Shown here: in pieces, positions 57,100 to 64,000 of the stretch
How the letters are laid out: each line of letters begins with the position of its first letter
Position numbering within the stretch: the stretch's first letter is position 1
Origin: Triglochin maritima
Taxonomy: Eukaryota; Streptophyta; Magnoliopsida; Alismatales; Juncaginaceae
Reading direction: 5' to 3'
Assembly: GCA_963682175.1 (NCBI GenBank)
Contig: OY821786.1
Span: 27,922,501 to 27,986,500 of the forward strand
Length of the DNA stretch: 64,000 nucleotides
The notes under the pieces: generated by a model
Databases searched by the model: none
What the model was told of the DNA's origin: nothing
The model's input: only the letters and a program-made list of their open reading frames with translations
Position numbers and translations under genes: made by a program

Positions 57100-58637
57100 T
57101 GATTGACATCATTTCATGCTTATATTTGTACCTTATATCCATTATCTTACACCTAAGCAATGCTACGTGACGAGTTTTATGTTTGATTTTCAGAAATAAA
57201 GAGGTTTGAAGAGAAGAGCCATGAAAGGACCCAAAAGCAAGAAAAATGACTTAATTGTGAGACCTGGGGACCAAGATACAAGGGAGAAGGACCTGAACGT
57301 AAGACAGGAGAACCTAAGAGCAAAACAGGAAACTCCACACCATCATGGGGAGTATTTTGTCAATTCGATTCGAGTCGGAGCTCCACTAAACCAAGTACAT
57401 GCATCCAAGACCAAGAAACACTCCAAGCAAAGCCCACAACAAAAACCAACGCGATCTGACGTTTATAGACCGCTAATTGGCGGTCTATATGGCCCCAGAT
57501 CCGCTAAGCTTTCTCCTGGACTTGTAGTATTATGTGTTTAGGCTATTTTTGGTATTGGTTTAGTCCCACATCGGGGGTTGTCCCGGATTAGCTTTTTCCA
57601 TGCTTATAAATAGAACTCTTCACCTCCCATTGTATTCATCTCTCTCTTTGGTGGCACATTCCCTACTAAGAGTGAAGCCTTGAAGCAAAACTCTAGTGGA
57701 GGAAGGGCTGCTTGTAATCTGAGTGAGTTCATAATAGAAGTTTTTCATTAGCTTGTTAATTATTTCTTAGTTAAGTTTCTTCAATGTGTTTGCTTGGGTG
57801 CTTGTTTTGTTTTATGCTTCTTTAATGTTTCTTGCTTGATTAGTATAGTTTCATTTCAGTATTATGCTTGTTTTTGTTAATATAGTTAGTGTAATGAGTA
57901 GTGAGTAGTTCCATCCCCATTTGGGGGGTGGAGAAATATGTGATATAAACATGTAGTTTATTAAGTGTGTGTTATCTTAATCCCTTGAGCTTTAAATGAT
58001 TTCCATAACCATCTAATGGGTCTCCACTCTTATCTTTGATATGCTAATGCTCTTGAATGAAGTTTAGTTTATGCTTTGATTAGTGGATCTATTTTATGGG
58101 GAATGATAAGGTTAGGATATGGATAGGAATTAATATTGGAAACACAAGTTGTAGTGTATGAACTCTTGTGCCTTTACCTTGGTTAATGTCTTGTATGTTT
58201 TAATGATGTAGTAAAATCTTAATTCATGTGGAGGCATAGTAGGGTCTAGTCTTTATACTTGAGTTCATTTAGCTTCATTCTAATTATTGTCTTGTATGTT
58301 TTAATGATGTAATGAAATCTTAATTCATGTATAGGCAAAGTTGGATGTAGTTTTATGATTTCATGCACTACATGTTGTGAGGAGCTTAATTACACACACA
58401 CACATCTTTATATTCACATCATTTCTCTACCCACTTTGGGGTTTAGTTTTTTCTTCCTTCTTTTCCATTTCCATTTGCATCTTAGTGTAGTTTAGTGTAA
58501 TCAATACATCCTTTCTCTCCTTTTACCTCTCGCCTTCGAACAAACCAAGTGTCGACACACCTCCCAATGGACGACCCGTATTTGCCACCGCTCCAACGCG
58601 GCTGTGCACTTGCGGTTAAATATAAAACGATCAATCA
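57100..58637 (+). repeat. Gypsy-1b 3' LTR (1.54 kb)
   Basis: TGATTGACATC...GATCAATCA, TATA box at 57605-57613, CCGCTAATTGGCGG (57470-57483) as a one-base variant of the U3 palindrome. Gypsy-2 sequence resumes at 58638 with TATGCCAAG. Confidence 0.9.
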
Positions 58638-59510
58638 TATGCCAAGTACACGAAGTGCGAGTTTTGGTTGGATCAGGTGGCATTTCTGGGGCATATTGTG
58701 TCAGCAGATGGGATTTCATTGGATCCGGCGAAGGTTGAGGTTGTGACTCAGTGGAGAGCCCCGACGACCGTGACTGAGATCTGGAGCTTCGTGGGACTAG
58801 CTGGGTATTACAGACGTTTCATTCAGGACTTTTCCAGACTTGCTTCGCTGCTGACGGTGTTGACGCAGAAGGGCGTCAAGTTCGTTTGGTCGCAGAAGTG
58901 CGATGACAGTTTTCAGGAGCTGAAGAGGCGACTGACGACAGTGCCGATTCTGACGCTACCGAGTGGGAGCGGAGGCTACGTGATTTACAGTGATGTGTCA
59001 GGGGTTGGCCTGGGTTGTGTTCTGATGCAGCACGGGAAGGTCGTGGAGTACGCCTCGAGGCAGGTGAAGGTGCACGAGAAGAACAACCCTACTTATGATC
59101 TGGAGTTAGCAGCGGTGGTTCACTCGTTGAAGACCTGGCGACATTATCTTTATGGCAAGCAGTTCGAGGTCTTCACGGATCATAAGAGTCTGAAGTATCT
59201 ATTCTCGCAGAAGGAGCTGAATATGAGGCAGCGCAGATGGCTTGAGTTCATTAAGGACTACGACTTCACCATCTCCAATCATCCGGGGAAGGCGAATTCG
59301 GTTGCGGATGCACTGAGCAGGAAGGTTGAGGTGTCTGTTGCTAGTTTGTGCATTCAAGAGTGGAGGCTACTCGAGACGTTGTCAGAGTGGAGGCCGTTCA
59401 CAGAGGGTTCTGAGAGAGCAGTGTTAGCTGGGCTTCGGGTGGAGCCGCAGACCGTCTCACGTGTTGTGCAGGCTCAGCGTGATGATGAGGAGTTAGGTGG
59501 TCTATTATAG
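58638..59510 (+). pseudogene. Gypsy-2 reverse transcriptase end and RNase H
   Basis: 58638-58820 repeats 50032-50214, then the frame goes on: [40 protein letters not shown] (RNase H Asp), [20 protein letters not shown] (Glu), [16 protein letters not shown] (Asp) and [17 protein letters not shown] at 59508-59510 interrupts it just before integrase. Confidence 0.88.
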
Positions 59511-60887
59511 TTGGCTGCCAGAGATGGATCAGACTTCAGTGTGGGGGTTGATGGTGGTCTGAGGTTCAGGAGTCGGATTTGGGTGCCAAAGGTTGATGGG
59601 CTGAGAGATGACATCATGGAGGAGGCACACCGAGCGAGATATACCATTCACTCGGGGAGTACGAAGATGTACAAAGACCTGCAGCGGAACTTCTGGTGGA
59701 AGGGCATGAAGAGAGATATTGCTGAGTTTGTGGGTCGGTGCTTAGTCTGTCAGCAGGTGAAGATTGAGCATCAGCGACCAGCGGGACCGATGCAGTGTAT
59801 TGAGCTTCCTGAGTGGAAGTGGGAGCACGTGACGATGGATTTTGTCACGGGGTTGCCGAAGACGAGGAGATTCCATGACGCGATTTGGGTGATAGTCGAT
59901 CGACTGACCAAGTCGGCGCACTTCTTAGCAATCACGACCACGTTGCCTCTGGAGGGTCTAGTTAAGTTGTACGTAGAGGAGATAGTCAGACTGCACGGAT
60001 TACCAGTCAGCATCATCTCTAATCGAGATTCCAGATTTACATTCAGGTTTTGGGGGAGTCTGCAGCAGGCTTTGGGGACACGACTGAGGTTCAGTACAAC
60101 GTTTCACCCACAGATCGATGGTCAGTCAGAGAGGACGATCCAGACCCTGGAGGATATGCTGAGAGCATGTACACTGGATTGGGCAGGACGCTGGGATGAG
60201 CACATGCCGTTGATAGAGTTCGCCTAAAACAACAGCTACCATTCGAGTATTGGGATGACACCGTACGAGGCATTGTACGGGAGGACTTGCAGATCACCGG
60301 TATGCTGGAGTGATGTGGGCAAGAGGCAATTGGTGGGGTCATAGCTCGTGCAGATGTATGCAGAGAAGGTGGATGTGATCAGGAGGAGATTGACCACAGC
60401 ACAGAGCAGGCAGAAGAGTTATTCTGACAGACGCAGACAGGCGTTGAGCTTTGAGCTTGGTGACCATGTGTTTCTGAAGATCTCCCCATCTCGGGGAGTG
60501 ATGAGGTTTGGGAAGAAGGGGAAGCTCAGTCCGAGGTATGTCGGGTTGTTTGAGATCCTAGACCGTGTTGATGAGGTTGCCTACCGCATTGCATTGCCAC
60601 CGCAGTTTTCGGGTCTTCACAACATCTTCCATGTATCGATGTTAAGGAAGTACGTTGCAGATCCAGCTCATGTGATTGAGATTGCAGTACCAGAGATCCA
60701 GCAGGACTTGTCGCTCGAGGAGAGACCAGTCGAGATCGTTGATCATATGGATCACCAGCTCAGGAGGAGGACCATTCCGATGGTGAAGGTCCGGTGGCAG
60801 CATCACAGTGAGCGTGAGGACACTTGGGAGATCGAGGAGGAAGTTCGGAAGCAGTACCCGGAGCTTTTCGGTGAGTTGCTTGTTTGA
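59511..60887 (+). pseudogene. Gypsy-2 integrase with chromodomain
   Basis: HHCC zinc-binding part (HSGSTKMYKDLQRNFWW; CLVCQQVK), catalytic D-D-E as TMDFVTGLP, SNRDSRFTFRFW and QSERTIQTLEDMLRA. TAA at about 60225 and TAG at about 60340 interrupt it. The last part, LFEILDRVDEVAYRIALP then HNIFHVSMLRKY, ends in a chromodomain-like block (VKVRWQHHSEREDTWEIEEE). Chromodomains in this family bind histone marks and steer insertion into heterochromatin. TGA ends the frame at 60885-60887. Confidence 0.88.
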
Positions 60888-60920
60888 TTTCGGGACGAAA
60901 TCCTTTTAAGGAGGGTGGAT

Positions 60921-62915
60921 TCTTAGATCCTGATCTTGATTAGGCTAATCCCGGGTTTAGTGGGGGATTAACATGGGGAAGAGGAGGGGAATAGTGTCTG
61001 GCTGTGTGGTGTGATGGGGTAGGAGTGTAGAGTGATGGGTTGGTTGGGTTTTGTGCTTGGTTGGAGATAAAAACCTCACACATCTCTCACTCCCTCTCTC
61101 ACTCTTGCATTCTCTCACCATTTCTTCCGCTATTCCGGCGACCAGGAGGCGTAGAGGTTGCTCCGGCGTGAGGCGCGGAGGTCGGTGTGCGAGGAGGCGC
61201 GCGTGCGGTCACGGATCGGAGGTGGATTTACGGGTTCTCCGGTGGGCGTCGTTGATCTCCTTCTCGAGGTATGTCGGCTTCTTGTGTGGTTTTGTTGTTC
61301 CCCACGTTGGTGGGAAGTTTGGGTCGCGGGAGGTCAGAGACCTCGCCGGCGACGAGAAGCAGCGTAAAACCCTCGGCTGGTGCAAGGTTGCTGTCGACCA
61401 ACGGTCGACCGGTGCCTTCGGGCGGTCGACCGATTTAGTGTTTTTGCCCAACTTTAACCAACACCGGTCGAACGATGCCATTGTGGCGGTCGACCAGTTG
61501 CTTATGTGTTGGTGAGTTTGAGGCTTCTGTTGTGTTTCGGTCGATTGGTTCCTTGATGTCGTTCGACCGGAACTTAAGTGTACTTGATGAATCTGCATGC
61601 TGTTCGACCGATTTATGTATATTGTTCGATCGTTTTATGACGTAGACTATTAGGATGACCCTGGTAGTTTTCGGTCGACCGGGACCCCTGAGTCGGTCGA
61701 CCGAATAGACTTGTTGATTTTGACCAACTCCGGATTTTGACCACGTGTTCGGTCGACCGGTTTTAGACTGTTGTTCGACCGTTTGGACTTTGGTGATGCG
61801 CAGAATAGTTCGACCGTTGTAGACTTTCGGTCGATCGAACCTATTGGGGACGGTCGACCGGTTAGGCTCTTTCGGTCGACCGTTTGTGTGCAGAACTGAA
61901 TTCCTGGTCTTGTGATCGTGTCAACTCTGTCCACGGAAACTCGTGTCCTCACGGAAGAGTGTGGACACTTGGGTCCTCGTGTCAACTTTGACGGCGGGTA
62001 CGTGCTCGTACCGCCAGGGACCACCGTGTGGAAGAGTGTGGACAGTTGGGTCGCACCACCTCCGTATCTGACGTGGTGTGACGTGTTGTTGCCTTACTCT
62101 CTGATGAGTAGCATACCTAAGGGATCGCGGATCCCAATGCGTGTTACGCATGGCTCGTGGAGCATGATGACCCTACAGACTACGGTCTGGACCCGTCCGA
62201 TGTTGTGCCGGGCGTATGCTGTACCGCTGAGGTTGTGCCGGCGATGCCGCCGAGGTTTTTGCCGGCAATGATGGTGCTGACGATGTTTCGGCTTGTGGTT
62301 GTGTCGTCCGATGTTGTGTCGGACGTATGTTGTACCGCCGATGTTGTACCAGCGATGATCCCCGATTGGGCACATATCCTGGGATGTTGACCGACAGGCT
62401 ACGGCTCCGTCGAAGGTGGTGTAGACCACGTGGTTCCTTGCACGGAAGTGCGGACGCTCCTCACTGATCCCTTAGGCTCGTGTAGTCGCGTGTGGGGGAC
62501 GCGTCGCGTGCTGTCCGTAAGACCGTATGTGCCTACGGTAGGTTTCCGAGGGAGACCCGTTGTTGTACCGTATTATTGCATGCATATAGGTGAGCTTGGC
62601 ATACGGGGTTTCCTAATGGGAAACTCAGGCATCGTTGTTTGATTCATGTTTCAGGACCGCAATAGGTTCTGTCTGGTGGTGACAGCGCGCACACCCAGTA
62701 TGGGGCCAGGATCCTCTTTGGACTCTTCGAGGTCATCGTGATTGTTGTACCTGTCTTTTCATTGTATTGTTGTAATCACGTCTTTTGACTAACTCTGTTG
62801 TATTATTGGTGCACCGACTGTTGATTTATATGAGTAACATTTCCGTTGATGATTTGATCTGAGTAATCTCTTGATTGTTTAAATTTTTAAATTTCCGTTG
62901 TTTCGGGATGTTACA
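60921..62915 (+). repeat. Gypsy-2 3' LTR
   Basis: TCTTAGATCC (TG changed to TC) to GGGATGTTACA, preceded by polypurine AAGGAGGGTGGA (60908-60919). Seven perfect CGGTCGACCG copies start at 61402, 61423, 61672, 61694, 61750, 61851 and 61873. It lacks the 131 bp found at 47267-47397 and part of the GATGTTGTACC tandem. Confidence 0.88.
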
Positions 62916-63050
62916 ACTTGGTATCAGAGCGGTCGGTCCCTATATGTGGCTCCCAAAGAAATCACCCCAGTGTAGTAATGTAGGTTGCACTTTACATTTA
63001 GCATGCATTCATTACTGATTTTGACTGTTTCCTTGTGCCAGATGCCTCCG
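62916..63050 (+). other. Extra Gypsy-2 primer site, leader and gag start after 3' LTR
   Basis: ACTTGGTATCAGAGCGGTCG, the leader and ATGCCTCCGA repeat 47748-47883 almost exactly, then the sequence changes at 63051. Internal sequence after a 3' LTR means a second element once continued here. Confidence 0.88.
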
Positions 63051-64000
63051 ACCCACCACCCAATCCGACCCAAATTTCAACCATATCCGACCTCCGTTTT
63101 GATCCAAACTTTCACGTAAATATAGGTTTAGGAGTGTATTAGGGATACAAAAAAAATTAGGAAAAAAACGTCGAATGTGTGTTAAATAATGAGTTTTTAA
63201 AGTTTAATTGGGCAAAATGTTACAAAATTAAAGTTCAGGGGAGGTAACTGTTAACTTTGAAACTTCAGGTGGGCAAAGTGATATCAATGCATAGTTTAGG
63301 GGGATAAACTGTAATTAACCCTTAATTTTTTATAATAAGTGGTTTATGAGTTGACTCCTGTCCAAGCGGAGGAAGTGTATCGAAGTAATTTTCACGGGGG
63401 CAAAAGTACGCCAAGCCAATATATGTAAATTCATAAATAAAACTCAAATTAAGGTCTTTTTCTTGTGTAACCAAACAAAAGATCCTTCAAAAAAATTCAA
63501 TACCTGGATAGACTGAATTGCGAAACAAGTGCCACTAGCATTATTTGTGCTAAATTATTTTTCCTTTTTACCAACTTCTCGTTGACCGTTGTAGACTTGT
63601 TGGCAAACCTTGCCATCTATGAATGAAAAGGAATACAATTTGATCGGATGTAGCTACTGTAGCTGTGTTATTTGATCATATTCTATTATATAGATATTTA
63701 TGAATAAATAATTGAGTTTTTTTATCAAATCATTATACAAATATTAATAATTACCACGTAACTCCGATGTACATGATTGATATAGTTTGACATATATCCA
63801 AATTTATCCAAATCTCAAATCAATAAGGTTTTATAAAACAACTCTAGTTCCAAAATGTAACTGATATGAACTTCCTCATTACACACCAACTAAATTTAAA
63901 GTTTTAGATCGAATACTGAAATAATCAGTTATCATTTGCAATTTTGCTTACTGTTGCTGTCGAAATTATCACCACTTCTTCTCAAATTCTTTACCAACCA
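63051..64000. other. AT-rich spacer with transposon-like wording
   Basis: 63051-63330 contains AAAGTTCAGGGGAGGTAACT, ACTTCAGGTGGGCAAAGTGA and TTAGGGGGATAAACTGTAAT, phrases common in degraded plant DNA-transposon ends. No gene. 63331-64000 shows nothing further. Confidence 0.4.

Larger units (their letters stand above)
50215..58637 (+). mobile_element. Gypsy-1b, gag-protease gypsy element inside Gypsy-2
   Basis: 5' LTR 50215-51339 (first 410 bp missing), primer site 51346-51363, leader, gag 52415-53452, linker, protease 53956-55518, 3' non-coding region, polypurine tract, full 3' LTR 57100-58637. No reverse transcriptase, RNase H or integrase. The two LTRs differ at few positions by eye, so the insertion is young. 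The left joint is not a normal 5' end. Confidence 0.9.
45592..63050 (+). mobile_element. Gypsy-2, Tekay/Del-like chromovirus, interrupted
   Basis: 5' LTR 45592-47747, iMet-type primer site, gag, protease, reverse transcriptase (to 50214), then Gypsy-1b (50215-58637), then reverse transcriptase end with RNase H, integrase with chromodomain (to 60887), polypurine tract, 3' LTR 60921-62915, and, unusually, another primer site and leader to 63050. It inserted into Copia-3 integrase. No right-hand Copia-3 flank exists, so the target duplication cannot be checked. Confidence 0.85.

Noticed and set aside
50032..58820. 183-bp repeat as a long target-site duplication
   Set aside because: LTR integrases of this class make about 5-bp duplications, and the left LTR end is truncated, so recombination is the better reading.

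Overview
The window looks like a gene-poor, transposon-dense stretch of a flowering-plant nuclear genome, most likely a eudicot (the species cannot be named from the sequence). The evidence is nested Ty1/copia and Ty3/gypsy LTR retrotransposons with plant-type primer sites, CACTA, Mutator-like and PIF/Harbinger DNA transposons, AT-rich spacers, and one intron-containing host gene for a chloroplast thylakoid-lumen protein. I saw no tRNA, rRNA or CRISPR structures.

Layout. 1-1881 is a huge AT-rich palindrome made of four alternating copies of one module. 1882-4779 is spacer with repeat fragments. 4780-27515 is the 5' half of a short-LTR copia element (Copia-1) whose gag is split by a 20.9 kb CACTA element (5190-26073, TTT target duplication). 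That CACTA holds a captured receptor-like-cytoplasmic-kinase fragment, a decayed copia element (Copia-2, 7148-11088), a GRF-type zinc-finger fragment, a permuted copia element (Copia-4, 11726-19337) and a gypsy gag-protease element (Gypsy-1a, 19328-24748) fused to it. 27516-33639 has two inverted LTRs of the Gypsy-1 superfamily around CACTA debris and a PIF/Harbinger transposase pseudogene. 34232-36826 is a Mutator-like element with a perfect 9-bp target duplication and a second such element nested in its internal minisatellite.

The only convincing host gene is PSB27-H2 (LPA19-like), minus strand, three exons between 37386 and 38757, with a TATA box near 39800. It encodes a predicted 206-aa lumenal photosystem II assembly factor.

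41166-45591 is a minus-strand copia element (Copia-3) whose 3' LTR holds a 1.56 kb solo gypsy LTR with a perfect TTTCC duplication. Its integrase is cut by a Tekay/Del-like chromovirus (Gypsy-2, 45592-63050), which is itself interrupted in its reverse transcriptase by a near-complete gag-protease gypsy element (Gypsy-1b, 50215-58637). 63051-64000 is AT-rich spacer.

Insertion order, oldest to youngest: Copia-1 then CACTA then Copia-2 and the Copia-4/Gypsy-1a block; and Copia-3 then Gypsy-2 then Gypsy-1b. Several junctions are not simple insertions. They are microhomology joints, permutations and LTR exchanges, so the region has been reshaped by recombination as well as transposition. The most unusual signal is a palindrome, CGGTCGACCG, present perfectly about 29 times and confined to the LTRs of three different retrotransposon families, with shared flanking sequence that suggests exchange of an LTR module between copia and gypsy elements.
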